This document shows positions 1 through 13,129 of a DNA stretch of 64,000 nt, piece after piece (position 1 is the stretch's first letter; each line of letters starts with the position of its first letter). The position numbers and the translations under genes were made by a program. The stretch covers positions 49,743,892 through 49,807,891 of the forward strand of contig NC_087069.1 in the NCBI RefSeq assembly GCF_963678635.1. The letters are read 5' to 3'. Source of the stretch: Symsagittifera roscoffensis. Lineage: Eukaryota > Xenacoelomorpha > Acoela > Convolutidae. The notes under the pieces are model-generated. The model had not been told where the DNA came from and did not search any database. It was given only the letters and a program-made list of their open reading frames with translations.

Positions 1-2700
1 ATATCTGTCGAAAATATAACTGCCACGTTCATCAACGGCTCTGCTGCAAAAACTCATTTTCCACAGCAACGTTTAGGATCTATGATTTTTTTTCTCAATT
101 TGTTTTATACTCCATATATTAATTGTGTGTATGGCGAACGCTATTCAAGCGACATTTTAGGTACTAATTTGATAAGGTTCTGAATTAAACAGAACTAGAA
201 AGATTTCTTAAAAGTTGAGTTATCAAGGGTGGTGTATCAATGGTGATCAATGAAACACATATAAACAAGTCGTAAAACATGATGAGAAAAAAATCAATAT
301 TTGAAGCATCTTGTTTGTTAGATTTTGATTTTTGCATCTTTTTTCAAATCGAAACAAAAGTTCTATGCAAAGTGTCTTGTCGGACCGTTTTTCATTTCTT
401 TGCTGAACGAGACAGGGCCATTTAGTTCGCAGAATGATTCTCCTAAAATGACCCATTTTACGCCATTTTTTTGTTCAAAATCAATTCATTGCAATTTTTA
501 CGCGTTTAGGTCAGGTGACGATGAAATCGTTTCTGTCGACATATTGGTAAAATCCATCAACTACTCTTTAAATAGATTTCAACTACTACTCTGCGAGCAA
601 ACTGTAAATTAAAAACTCTCCAGAGCCCAGAACTAACCTCGTGAAAAAGGTTTGGATAACTCACTGAACTTTGAATCAAAAGGAGAGGCTTGAAAGAATA
701 CCTTCAATTACTAATCAGTAAAATTTTTTTAGATATAGAGAAGAACAATCAGATAAACTGTAGCAGTTGAACAATGAATCAAAGCAATGTTTTGACAACG
801 CAAAAGGAACAGAAAAGAGTTCGCTTTAGATGATTCTCACAATGTAGCAAAACTACTCGTTCTCAGTAAAAAAAATAAAACAATCGATCATATTAATATC
901 ATAATCGTACTTTTGGCAAAATTATTTTTAAACTATAAGCGCCAATTTCAGATGTTCAAACGATTCGTAATTCATCATATCGATAACCTTTAAGAAATAT
1001 GAACAATTAAACTTTTGGAAATCTTTTACAATCTCTTTGAAAACAAAACGGGCCAAAAAAGGCATTTTTAGGCACCTTTGGAACAATTTGACCAAAAAAA
1101 TCGCTTTTGTTGGCGAGCTCCCCCCGTCAAATTTGATATATATTAGACAACTTTAAAAATTATTTTCAGGTCAGTGAGCATAAAATGGATATCTGAAAAT
1201 ATTGGGGATTTCAACATAGTGGGGGGATCTCAAAATAGTGTGGGGAGTTGGGGTTTTTTGGTCGGCAGGGGGCTGTTGAATCACTGAGGTAGGGCGCAGC
1301 TCCCCCCCTCCCGACACACCTTCGCAAACCCGCTGGTGGCTTTAAGTACAAAATTACAGTTTCTTTTAGTTCGGTAGCCAACTGAGGACCACTTAAAACA
1401 AAACCAAACCACCAAATTCGAAAGAAATTTGAAAAATAATGGGAAAAAAACTTTCAAAAAATAATCGATTATAATCGATTATAATCAATTATAATGTTTC
1501 AGAAAATATTAACTTTTTAATTCATTTTCAATCGATTATAATCAATTGTTTTCAAAACTTATGGAAACTGACAATAAATATCCATTGTGACCTTATATTT
1601 TTTCTTTTTACTGAGTGCGGGTGAGTTTATGATTTCTAAAGACGATAGTATTGATCAGTTGGCTGACGCAACATATCTTTTCAGAGTATGCAAACCACAT
1701 AATAAAAAAAGTAAATACAAAATGTAGCAAGGTACCGAAGGTCAGCCCAAGACATTCCTCGCGCGAGGAAAAATTACCCTCCTAATGTATGATGAAAGGT
1801 TTTAAGAGGATGAGTTCGTTTTGCCCGCACCGATAGATAAATGGACAAAAATTGTATAAAAAAGGCTTTTTCTTGACTAAAATTTTGTCTGTATGATCAA
1901 TTATCATGGCACATGTAGACAATGTGAAGAATTTTTAATCCATTTAATTCGATTGTTTTCGAAAAACATAAGTTCAATACTATCCATTCAGGGGGCGACC
2001 AAAATGTAGTAATTTCCAGGGGGCGAGCAAAATGTAGTAAATTTGAAGAGGCCAATTTCTAGTAATTTTTTTAAAAGTGCCTAAAATTGGCATTTTTGAC
2101 CAGTTCCCTAAGTACCAGCCAACACCCCGTTCCCACCGCCGCAACCCCCTCCCCCACGCCCTTACATTTTTTCATTTACCCCTCACGTAAACCAAATCGC
2201 CCTCCTTCCGCGCACTTAAACCCAAACCACCGCATCCCTACTCGTTTACCAAACCCCCACAAAACACCCCCGCCAGGACAGGTATCTGTAGTACGGAAAA
2301 ACTGGGTTCGCGTGGGAACTATAGATAACTTTTTGGGAATTTTTGTAAACGCGATTGAAATTAGGGAAAAAAATGAAATTTAGCGAGAGAACATAATAAC
2401 TAACTAAACTGTAAACAATATTATGAAAAAATGTAAGCAACACACAAAAAATTCAAATAACGGGTCAGTTTTTTGATAAAATTTTTCGAAAAAACGTTGA
2501 AAATAATCGATTAAACTCGATTGAAATAGATAATATTCGGATTTCATTGCTTAAAAACTATTATCAATTAAATCCATTTTCAATCGATTACAATAGATTA
2601 TTTTTGTTATTTTATAGAGATTGACGATGAAAATCCAATATAATCGATTACTATCCATGAAACTCCAGTGCGGGTGCCGTAATGAGCCAAATGAAAAGAA
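1..2700. other. Host flank with dispersed repeats, no gene seen
   Basis: No convincing coding region is visible. The stretch is AT-rich with short G/C homopolymer patches near 1110-1130, 1205-1320 and 1990-2040. Copies of an ATAATCGATTATAATC-type motif occur near 1460-1500, 1530-1550 and 2505-2645, each followed within about 100 bases by GTGCGGGT. The two short phrases GGGGGCGA(C/G)(C/A)AAAATGTAGTAA at about 1990 and 2018 are a local tandem repeat. The open frames here are short and C-rich or T-rich and look like chance. Confidence 0.5.
1455..2690. repeat. Dispersed ATAATCGATTAT repeat family, copies
   Basis: The palindromic core ATAATCGATTAT or close variants recurs at 1460-1500, 1530-1550, 2505-2525 and 2580-2660. 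In two places it precedes a shared tail containing the phrase AAT(A)CCA...GTGCGGGT. A further copy lies at 62400-62580 at the other end of the window with the same tail (GGTGCGGGTCAG). The arrangement suggests an old non-autonomous element or satellite-derived family. No coding capacity is visible. Confidence 0.55.
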
Positions 2701-2719
2701 GCATTAAACTGGAATCACT

Positions 2720-3500
2720 TTTTAGAGAAAAAAAATTGATTGCCTCCCTATCAAGGACTCTGCAAAATATCGCTCTAAGCTTTCAATGGGTTTTTGAGTT
2801 CTAATGACATAGAGGTTAATTTGATATTCTTCTTTTTGTCGCACTCCGAAGAGTGTACCCTGCTCCTGAGTTAAGTTTCGGGGAATCCGTCGTATCAGCG
2901 TGATCCTTTTGCGTGGAGGTACCTGACTATTCGGTTGGCACTTTGAGTATTCTGAGCCGTCTCCCAATGATTTTAACCAATATCAGAGAGAATCGCCATG
3001 GAATTTTTTCGGCTTGTTATGTCGAGTTCGCATCCTCGTCACATTTAATGCGTCTCTCTGAAGGTCCGATTCATCACTTCTCTTTACCGCCATGCTTTGG
3101 TGTTACCCCGCTAGGTCAGTCTGCTCTGGTTAACTGGTTTCTACAACTTCTGGCGCAGCGCTTGCTGCTGGTTGAGGATATGAAGTGGTCGCGATGCCTT
3201 GAATGGTACCCATTGTATCATTGTAGCCATTTGCCAAGTGGTAAGCATTTATCTTTCGGTTGTATGAACAAGTGAGGATGCGAAGCAGACTGCATCGGAT
3301 TGATAGGGGTTAGTTCTCTCATATGCGTTGAGAAGCTTACAACTGAGCCCTCGTTGGACAAATCCATCCTGAGGTTCATCATTAGTAGTTTGTTCTGTGT
3401 GGGAGGACAGCTGCTGTCTCTTTAAGCCCGTTTCAGTTGTTGCGTTTGCTATCTTCGTTTGAGTTGGTGTTTTGGATGTTAACCAGTCCCCCAAAGTTTC
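2720..3500 (-). other. Possible coding remnant, GC-richer patch
   Basis: This patch is richer in G and C than its surroundings. On the minus strand it holds two open stretches (3494-3249 and 2967-2722, about 81 codons each), joined by a translated stretch broken by several stops that reads as plausible protein (Ala/Pro/Val-rich, then a basic segment). It could be an exon remnant or the start of an old retroelement gag. No family is recognised and no splice structure could be confirmed. Confidence 0.25.
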
Positions 3501-3779
3501 TTTACTAGCTGAAATTTTAGGAAACTTAAAATTTAAATTCCATCAGACACATTTTTTTGTAGAATTTTTCTTTTTCCGGGACATAAGTACTATCAATGAG
3601 CTCAATAATCCTGAGTTGTGTGATTTTCAATTGAGTTTTTTTTCTGGAATTCCATCATTATATTTGAAGGAATCACTATCCTTTAATTCCCGGACAAAAC
3701 CGATCGTTTGTTTAAACCATGGGGCTACGAGAGGGTTTGCTCAGCCTTTGTTCGACTAGAAAAATCTCGTGAATGTATA

Positions 3780-5490
3780 TCCGTCTTGTAGCCTTAGCGG
3801 GGCTGAGAAGATTCTTCTCCAGTCCATGAGATGAAGTATCCTTTTTCAAAACCTTAACAGGAGCTACAGACAACTCAGTTTCAATTTTCTTGGAAGTATA
3901 GCTGAAAAGTGACGTTTTGACTGTCGAAAGGTTGTATATATTTGTTTATTTGCGTATATACTACACTTTTTGTAGCAACGTTGGTTACATTTGAGTGAAA
4001 CTTCAGTCTACATTTTCCGCTCCTGTTTTTCGTTCTATCATTGGAATCGAGCTTTCAGATAACCCACTAACTCTATGATTCCGACCGGATTGAGAATAAG
4101 TTTTATGTCTTTGTCTTCTGAAAACGGACTAACTAGGTTATTCTCAAAATGCGATCTGTGATCAGTTCTTATATTTGTGTTATCCCATATTTTCGAATGC
4201 AAATTTACAAGAATTTTAAGAACTTCTTCTCGCCCGAAGTTTATTTGATCAATACCCAAGGTAACTTTGCAAACTGGGTAATAGCAATTAAAAACCGTTG
4301 TTATCCTTGTCATCTTAAGAGGACCAGCAAAACCCGAGTTGTCTTTTGTCAGGGGCTAGAATATGTTCAGTTGTCAATCATCCTAGTTGCTATTCTTTAT
4401 TTACTTATCTCTGAGATTTCTCATACTATAATTAAGTGTGAGTTTGGTACCTGCCTGTCAATCAACTTAGAACTGTCTAGCTGTTATGTGTTGACCTCTA
4501 GTTCACTCTCTTATTTATGCGAACTAGAATACAGTCAATTGAGTATTTAACAGCCATCGTTTTATCAACCCTTGTTATTTTTTTCATTCGGCGCGGACAA
4601 TTTTGACGAAGGTTTAGTAGAACAATGCAACTCAGACATCGTAAAATTTCTAGCAAACAGTGAGTACTCCCTACACTTCTCACAAGTCTCACTGATCCGT
4701 CTAACGAGGAAAAGCCACTGTCTTCATTCAGAGGACAAAGTCATCACCTCTTGGCCCAGATGGGATTGGTGCCGGCGGGACAGAATCGCCGTTCTGAGAT
4801 TTTCCGAAAATCCTGTCTTGTACCATTAGCGGGGCTGAGAAGACTCTTCTCCTCTCCGTTCGCTGAAGTATTGTTTTTAAAAACTATAATTAGAGCTAAA
4901 AACTACTCGATTTCAGGTTTTCATTAGAATTATAGCTCAAAAGGCGCTCTTTTGACTATCGAATGTTTTTTTTTCTGTAAACAATAATTTTTTTGTTGAA
5001 ACAATGGTTTCAATTGAGTGAAATTTAGTCTAATTTTCCAGTTCCTATTTTGTCTTCGTTCATTGAAATCGGAAATTCAATTAACCAGCTTTTTTTATGG
5101 TACCCGACTCAAAATGAGATCGGTGATTGATTCTTCTATCTGTGGTATCGAATATTTTGTTCCAACAAAAAGTAACAAGAACTTAAGCACCTTTTTCTCA
5201 TCTAAAGATAACTCTATCATTACCAAAAAAAAACTTCGCAAATCGAGCAATTGCAGTAAGAACAAAAAAGTTGTTAACCTTGTCATCTGAAAGTGGACCA
5301 GCATTACTAGGAGTTTTTAGAGTTTGAGTTTTTGATTCTGCGCGGATGGAACTATAAATTTTAGAAGTTAAGATAAATTTGTAACAGCCAGCACTGTCTA
5401 CACATCTCACAAGTCTCAATGATCCGTCTAATGAGGAGGGACCACCGATTACATTCAAATGACAAAATCATCACCTCCTAGCCCAGATGG
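3780..5490. repeat. Diverged tandem duplication, about 1 kb and 0.7 kb units
   Basis: Two adjacent units start with the same phrase (TTAGCGGGGCTGAGAAGA, at about 3794 and 4829). They keep collinear matches throughout: a GGAGCTA/AGAGCTA segment, a TTTGAGTGAAACTTCAGTCTA-like segment (about 3990 and 5010), a GCGATCTGTGAT / GAGATCGGTGATTGATTCTT segment (4150 and 5117), and a closing segment CACAAGTCTCA(C/A)TGATCCGTCTAA ... GCCCAGATGGGATTG (4680-4770 and 5407-5494). The second unit is shorter through internal deletions. No coding capacity is evident. Confidence 0.75.
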
Positions 5491-8400
5491 GATTGATTAT
5501 GTTCTAATTTCTGATCTTGATTGAGCTTTATTGGTTGTCGTGATCTTAGATAGCTTGACCCTGGTGACAATTTTTGGCTAGGGCTCGGTAGTACAAACGA
5601 CTTTTGAAACTTTCTTCCCGGCAAAGATTGCAAATCATTTTTTCTAGATTAGTGTGGAGGATGATACGTTTGCTGGTATTCTCTTTTGCTGGTATACTTT
5701 TGCTTTGGGGCGTTTTTTGTTGATATATCATGTTGGCGACAACTTGCATACGAATATCTGGCTGGTTAAAGTTTCTCGTGATGACTTGTTGACCTTTAGC
5801 TCCAAAAAGTTCAAGTTATACTTCGGCATCCTGCAATTTGATTGAACGTAAGGCGATTGAACGTGAAAGAGAGTAACTTTCTTTCCATTCATATTGGTAA
5901 GCCGTCTTTTGGTATGTTACCCTTTCAAGTTTTTTGTCTAGCAATTGTAAATGAATATGTTTTGAATTTATGTGGTAATCGTGATTATTTGGGAATCGCG
6001 ATGTATATGGAATTGATGCACAGATCTCTAATTCTACTTCTTGCTTAAGAAAACTTCCTACGATTTTCATTGTATTTGTGCATGCATTTTTGGCGAGCTA
6101 TAAGGAAGTCAATTTGGAACTTTTGTAAAAGTCTAAGATTAAAAAGGAGTCTTTATTGTTTTCCTCCACTCCATTAAAAAAAAATTCAGGCTGTCAAAAA
6201 CGAACAAAACATAGCCAGAAGTTATGTTGAGCCGACATGAACTTTGTAGACGGTTAATTGTCCTCAAAAAAGATAGTCATTGTTTCAACGTTCGAAGGCT
6301 CTCAGCAAACTGACCACATCCGTGTTAAAGAAGTTTATTGAACACCAATTTTTATTGATTTCATACTGCACAAGGTGAGATGCTGTACTGAAAAATCAAA
6401 TTTGCATAAGCCTGCGTTCCTTATCCAATCTTCTTATTACTTCCTCCACCGGCCGATGTTTTTGCTTCTCCACATAAATGCTGAAGCTACGATGAGGATT
6501 GGTTAAGTCAGGAAGATGTAGTTGGATGAAAGAATACCTGAGGTGTAATGAATTAAGCCAAACTTTAATAGTATTGTCTTTTGTAATCAATTGATTCTCA
6601 GCGTACTTCAACCCATTGATGTTTGACATCTGTTACTTATTTTCCCAGACCTGGCTGTTTATATAGTCTTTATCGTTGGAGCTAACTCTATTGCTTTGTC
6701 TTTATTAGCGGTTAAATCAATGAGACATAGAAAAGACGCTGTGCGATAATTTGAGCCTCAGTGTCTCTTAAAACGTTCACCTTTGGCATATGGTAATCAT
6801 TTTCCCAGATCTGCGCGTTCAAAGGCTTTGGGTTTGTAGCTAAATATATCGGTTTGTCTTTCTTAGCGGTTAACGCAATGGGGTCGATGAAATTTTTTGT
6901 TGTACCTTCTTTTAATTTTTCTATCTGTTTACCTATTGTGGGGTTCTTGTTTCCACCGACACTGCTTTTAGAATGTGGATGGGAACTATTTATCTTTCCC
7001 ATTCGTCTTTGGATAAGAGGAAATGTTCAGTTTATAGATTTTTTTTATTTTGATCCGCGTAGACGACTAAATTACTTCATACAGAAGTCTACAATGGGAT
7101 CTTGTGAATTGTCTTATACTGATTTATTTTGAGTAGTCGAAATTCCTCAGTTTTCATAGTTCGATTCCTGGCTACGTTTTTTGAGACTAGAAACAAGGCT
7201 TCTTGATTCTTGTGCACGTGCGACTAGACTGGTTTGATTAGCGTGCCATATAATCTGATTGGCTTCCTGATATATTCTACAAAGGTGATACTTTTTGGGT
7301 TACCTAGTTATGTCTTGGAGATCAGTTTTGGATTCTTTTTAGTAGAAAACCACAAAACTTTTGTTAAATAATCAAACTGAAAAGTCAAAAGTCAGTGTAG
7401 ATGTTTGATTAGAAGAAATGTTGGCCAGAACTGAATTCCATGCGTAGTAGTTTCAATTAATTCAATTTTTCGTTTTTACAGCATCAGGTTCTAATATTTC
7501 AAAACTAATGAGTTGAACAGCGTAATCAGTCGTAGTTTTTTAATCTGTGGTTCATTAACGCAATCAGTATCAATAAACCAGCAGTTTTCCGTGGGAGTCG
7601 GTGATTCGTCCTCTACTGCACAAAAATCGCTCGTGTTTTTGAAGATGACCGTTTTGCTGGCAGTGATCACACTATAATTGCCTAGTAGGTTACAAATTTC
7701 TGTTATCTGAAAAAAAATGTGTTTATACAAAAGAAAGCTGGTTTACTGCTTTGCCCATGTTTTAGGGAACAACAATTGTATACGATTCGAACATGACAAC
7801 TATAATTTTCGACAGCAATGAGAAGGAGGGTTTTTGTTTGATCTTAGTTATATATCAATTCTGATTATGAAAAAGAAATTCTGTAACTCAAGAGCCAGTT
7901 TGAAGTTGTTATCTATTTCTGCTTTCCCTTTCTTTGCTGTCCCTGAACATAAACAACTCTGATACGGCCGAGAAATAGATCAATTATAAAATCTTTTTTA
8001 ACAGGCTTCGCAAAACTTAGCAAAAATACGCAAACTTGTCCTTTTCCAGCATGAAGATAGTATATAGTACAGTTCGAATATATCCACTATGTAGTTCTTT
8101 TTATTTGAACGAACAGACACCGCATTTTCTATGTGGTATTGAATCCGAAATAACTTTTTAGCCCACCATTCAAAATGAGAAGAAGAAGCACACCTTCAAA
8201 CTTGCATCCGTGTCATAAAAGAAACATTTTTGTCCTACTCCAAGCTCTTTTTGTCTCCTCGCAGCGTTCATTTCAAAATTTCTCCTCACCGTCACCTGGT
8301 CTCGAGGAATTCGTGTTTTTTGGGCTGGATCGTCTCTAATCGCTGCGGGAGTTTCAGATTTGGCAGGTCGATTGCCCACAATCCCACCGGATCTTCTAAT

Positions 8401-10240
8401 AATTCAAGAGTGGTTTACTGAAGGCTTCCCAAAAGGGCACAATTCCGACAAGCCACTCCTGTCTTTGTTCGGAGAAACTGCTAGCTGCGCCCTGACGTAA
8501 CACGCCGAGCTCTGACGGAAAACTAAAGGATTAAAAGGATAAATTAAATCAAGAAACATTTTCATTAGACAGATATTGAAACGAATAATCAGATACACTG
8601 CATTAATTGAAGGGTGTTTCGAAGAAATATTTTGCTTCAGGAAAAATACCAGAGTAGAGTGCAAAATAATGATTTAAAAAAGGTAGCGAAACTCTTGAAG
8701 CTAATTGAGAGCTCTAGTGACGCTAGAATTGACCAGTGGGCTGCATCCTCGGATGACACCACTTATCTCACGCGCATGTAAATTAGCTTATTACACAAAA
8801 TAAAAACAGAAAGATAACGAGGTACAGAAAGTCTTCTCAAGACACGTATCAAAAAATTGGAAAATTTTTTTCTTTGAATCTAAGAATCATTTAACCACCC
8901 AGATCGTCTCTCAAGGACGTTTTTCAATGTTCTTCTTTTGTTCTTTCATTCTCTTTGATCATTCCGACGAGTTTGAAAACTTGTCTCTGGAATCCAGAAA
9001 CATACAGGCACAAAATTGAGCGCCTATCCAGTGCAGAGTTTGGCCTCATAATGGTCAAGAAAATTTTCGAAACGATGTAGGCTGTACGTTGAGTATTATT
9101 AGCACTTTTTGAGTATCGGGATTATTAGCACTTTTTTACAACCCTTTTAGCTGGAAAACGTTTGAATAACCAATTCTAAATCTCGCGATTTTTTGTTTTA
9201 GATGAAAAATAATCCAAACTGATCTTTTATCACTTGGTGAAAACTGAAAAAACTATTATGACAGCCTTTTATTGAGATATTCTCAATCTCGCTCAGAGGT
9301 TTGGTTCAACTTTCAGGTGCAGGACCGTCTTAAAACTGGTTCATCCTGTCCTGCTATAGTTATTCAAAGTCTAAACAACTGGCCACAAAGCTAGAAAATC
9401 CCAACTTGTTTCTAATTTTCATCTGTTATGAAAAAGCTCAATTTAGTATCTGCAATCGCTTAGGTTAGAATTGAGACTTATCAAGCTTTTTTAGCTTAAA
9501 TTTTAGTTTGGGTGGGCTCAATCTATATTAATTTGCTTAGCAAAGTTCTCCTTTCACGGAATTTATCCCGCGTGCAATAATCAGTTACTGCCTTTCCTGA
9601 GCGATTGCCAGAAGACTAATCAATACTATCCTAAAGTCGAAAAAGGTGGGCCTTCTGTATTGTTGTATTTCTAATTTCCTAATGTGATCTGACATTACAA
9701 AGATCGAAGCAAATAAATATAAATCTTTTGATCAGCGTGATCAAACACAATTAGTATAAGTAGAAATTAATCGTTCAATTTTGATGAGTTTTGGTTAAAA
9801 TTTATTTCCCACAGACACATGAGTTGAAGCACTTTTTTTGAACCAAACTCCAGAGCTTTCAAGCCTTTACTTTCCAGAAAAAAAATCGAAATTAAATTAA
9901 CAAGCCCTATTTCCTAAGTTCCCACAATTAATAACTGTAGTTAACACCAAATCAATTCACTTCCAAGCGCGCCGTTTCAGAGATTGAGGTGAATTTCAAC
10001 GGATAATTTTCTGCCTTTTCACCATTCTTGGCTTCAGTTGATTTCGGAAATTCAACTCCATCAGATCAGAACACTGGATCTTGCCGAAGAAAACTTTGTC
10101 ACTTATTTGTCCTCTCAGGACGTTTTGCTCGAACCAGTTAAATGTTGTGTCAGCTAGAAGGCTATTACGCATGGTATGAAATAATGAAAGCCACTCGGAT
10201 GGTAGCTACGAGAAGGTGATTTTCACTGACGGGTCATATA
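5491..10240. other. Host intergenic DNA, no supported gene
   Basis: Open frames are short and conflict between strands. A small local duplication pairs 6640-6722 with 6793-6882 (both contain TTTTCCCAGA and TTTGTCTTT(A/C)TTAGCGGTTAA). A GC-richer patch at 8240-8400 has a minus-strand open frame of 69 codons that could be an exon, but nothing identifies it. No RNA gene or other structured element was recognised. Confidence 0.4.
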
Positions 10241-11662
10241 CCCAAATCAGGAATTCTCCATGACACAGCACCCGTACCGAATATTCAATGGCACTTCGTG
10301 ACAGAGACCAGCGAGCAATGGCAAGCCGTTGTTGGTGTTATATAGTTGAGCTTTGGTTTTCTTTGAGCGATCTTCGCCAGTCAGATATCTGATTTGCAAC
10401 ATGAGGTATCGTAAAAAAGCGTCATCCAAATAGCTGCACATTAATATGAAACCGCCTTCTTACTTGGGTGAAAAACGGACAATGATATGGGATCTATTTA
10501 GATGAAGAATCGTGAAACACATTTTCGGATTGCCATGGGTCAAGAGGACGATTGTCAAATTCCATCAATTCTCATTATTTCAATGGCCATTTTGAACATG
10601 AAGTGAAGCAGAGCCAGTGTCAAACAGTTTTGTTGGGAGTACCAAATAAACAGCCGGGAAAACGTTTATGATAGGAACAGGAAATCCTGCAAGAACGCCT
10701 CCAGCTTCCTGTTTTTCACAGAGAAAAAGACTTTAAGATCTAAAATTTGCCGAAAGGACTCAAATATTTGAGTATATCGGTGAATATCTTGTCCGCAAGT
10801 CAATTTTTGCATGATCATTCCAGAATGTGTTTTAATCAGCGTTGGACCCATACATCCACACGATATTCTGGCTTTCAACTGCTTTGTCAATCCAATTCAA
10901 TCCTTATGAGAACCCATACCTTGACAACAATCAGGTTGTTTGAGTTTTCTTTGTTTGATTTTCCTACTTTGTATAACCTCGGCGTTAATAAAGACCATTA
11001 GTTCTTGTAACAATATGTCGATACTTCATTGCCTCAAGACATCATTGCCACGAGTTGTCCTTCTGTTTTATCGCTAGTTTCCGATAGTTAGTGAACCTTC
11101 GCTCAATAAACAAGTTCATTGATAGGCTGCTCAGGGCCAGATACTCGTCATGTAACTCTGGCCTGAGCTTGAATTGTCTTGGAAGTTCCCAATGACAGAG
11201 CACATTATCGGTTACCATCAAGAAGTCGAAGAATGTCAGTATTCCCCTTGCTGCGTCGGAGATGTCAGCAGCGAGTTCCGCTTTGAGAGTACGCAAGCTA
11301 TTCAGTTTTAGACTGTGATAAGGAGAGGCGATCCGCCTTATTTAGTTGTTTTTCTTGGCTATTAGTGCTAACGGGTTGTATACGAACTGCTAACAGGCTG
11401 TATACATACTGAAAACACAAGCTTAGTTCTAGAGCCAAATCCAGAATACATTAATTCTTGCATCATGAATTGAAAACGTTTGTGGCTTTCCATACTTTTT
11501 CTATGAGGGGCTCTTTGCCTTTTTTTCAGGAGTGCTGCTGCATACCAACAAGGCTCACAAGTGACATCCAATTTGATGGCAATCACAAAATAAGCAATTG
11601 GTTGAGATTCACACCAGGTGGCACGTACAACAGTCTTCCCTTCCAAAAAAAATGCAGAAGTG
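10240..11662 (-). other. GC-richer patch left of the Polinton, possible host exons
   Basis: Four minus-strand open stretches follow one another here: 11667-11368, 11296-11042, 10890-10666 and 10441-10247, about 64-99 codons each. Their translations have ordinary amino-acid composition rather than the Phe/Lys/Asn-rich look of chance frames in this AT-rich DNA. They could be exons of a minus-strand host gene into which the Polinton inserted, or an old transposon remnant. No domain is recognised and splice sites were not established. Confidence 0.25.
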
Positions 11663-11668
11663 CTCAAG
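11663..11668. repeat. Polinton target-site duplication, left copy (CTCAAG)
   Basis: The six bases CTCAAG lie directly outside the left AG terminus of the Polinton and recur exactly outside its right terminus at 50618-50623. Six-base duplications are the known signature of Polinton/Maverick integration, so the pair fixes both element ends. Confidence 0.9.
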
Positions 11669-11935
11669 AGTAGTATGCAGATAGTGCGTTAGGATGGGGG
11701 GGGGTGTCATATATGGATGACCACTAGCTATAAATCATAATGGTCACCGTGTATTAAATGATCAGCAATGGTCACTATGTAATAATCCTAATTGTCATCA
11801 TGTATAATTCTATACCTAATGGTCACTATTAAAATTCCTAATTGTCACCAAGTATAATTTTATACCTAATGGTCACCATGTAATAACCCTAATTGTCACC
11901 ATGTATAATTTATACCTAATAGCCCTCATGTAAAA
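11669..11935 (+). repeat. Polinton left terminal inverted repeat with minisatellite
   Basis: The outer 27 bases (AGTAGTATGCAGATAGTGC...) match the inverse of the right end with a few mismatches. Then come a run of nine G (11696-11704) and an array of about three imperfect 45-50-bp units built from CTAATTGTCACCATGTATAA and TACCTAATGGTCACTATGTAA. The same order and phrasing occurs inverted at the right end. AG at the terminus fits the Polinton rule. The minisatellite is denser and longer on the right side. Confidence 0.9.
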
Positions 11936-12326
11936 CTTCGGTATATTATTGAGTATTCCCGCTGAACGTTGTGGTTACATGTTTGGTGCAGGAATGGACT
12001 TGCCAAGTCTTCGTTCTGAAACCAGCTGGAGTGTTTAACTGCACTATAGACTGTTTGCTCAATTCTTCTTAAAACTTTATTTCAAACTCAAATTACATAC
12101 AAATACATACAAAAGTAAGCTAAAGACACTATCGCTTAAATGAAATTGTTTATATCCCAGACTAACTGAGTTCCAAAGATGAACAAAATCTCGGACTTAA
12201 ATACACACTAAACACGGAAAATTGATAGGTCAAATTTTATGTACAGACAATTCTCATATTAAATAACTGATTTTTATTTACTTTACAAAAGTAATTGTGG
12301 TGTTTTTTTGTGTTCTATTCTATTCG
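11936..12326. other. Polinton left subterminal, noncoding
   Basis: No coding stretch is visible. The sequence is AT-rich and loses the minisatellite phrasing at about 11935. It lies downstream of the acidic minus-strand ORF, so it presumably held the 3' end of that transcript. Confidence 0.5.
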
Positions 12327-12968
12327 TCAATTTTTTAACCGTGGTTCTTCTACTTCAACTGCTTCATAATCGAAAAACAAATCGTTGAAGAATGACGACT
12401 CGTCCTCGTCGGAAACATTGGCCTCCAGATCCGCGATATCCCCGCTATCAATATCACTGTCGTTGGTTTATGCTGTCCGAATCAGACCGGGGTCTGGAGT
12501 TTGCCAACTGCTATTGACCTAGTCCATCAGTTGTCGAAGCGAGCGATGCGGTTGTGTGTTCTCATCAACAAAACTATCCTCAGAATAATCATCAATTTCC
12601 GGATGGTCTTAATCAACGTTTTGAGTGGTAGCGAGTTCTTCAGACACCTCATCTAGGAAATCGCCACAATCTCACGACACTGGCTGTTGACGATCTTCAA
12701 AAAATGGCATCCACTTTTCCAAATTATCATTGTCAGTTGGGTCAGAATTAACAGCGGCTGTGTTGTCATCACTATCATCAATGCCAATCACAGTTTGACC
12801 CACGATGTTTTTGTGACCGTATCGAAGAGTCTGCTGACCATCATCGAGGATGTAGCGTTCGTCATCAAAAGCTGATAACGATGTTTTCGTCGAAGTCACA
12901 GTTTGCAGAGTGTGTGACTCGGATGCAATTCGACTGTTTTCAGTTATGAATACTGAGCCAGAGGTCAA
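12327..12968 (-). pseudogene. Acidic Asp/Glu-rich Polinton protein, decayed by stops only
   Basis: One reading frame runs 213 codons from an ATG at 12968 to a TGA at 12329-12327. It is interrupted by four in-frame stops (one TGA, two TAA, one TAG) but by no frameshift. The translation is rich in Asp, Glu and Ser, for example DDSDDN, DIDSGDIADLEA and SDEDESSFFNDLF. No known fold is recognised. Its position at the extreme left of the element, convergent with nothing and downstream of PolB on the same strand, suggests an accessory or regulatory protein of the element. That the frame stays intact while stops accumulate shows real former coding. It could instead be captured from a host acidic protein. 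Confidence 0.6.
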
Positions 12969-13129
12969 GGTATTCTCTGAGCAGCTTTTGATACACCTTT
13001 TTCCGATATTTTTCTGCAGTCTACATATAAAGTTTTAGAGCTACATCATGTTAACTTGAAGGCCAGGTGCAACAAAAATATGATGTGAAGGCCAGGTGTG
13101 ACCTTAAAAATTAGTCATCAAAATCAGCA

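Noticed and set aside
10247-10441. Reverse-transcriptase YLDD motif near 10430 on the minus strand
   Set aside because: The surrounding residues lack any RT motif A or fingers sequence; it is a four-residue coincidence.
11700-11935. CRISPR-like array of regular repeats
   Set aside because: The spacers are themselves repetitive and the units match inverted at the Polinton right end; it is a terminal minisatellite in a eukaryotic transposon.
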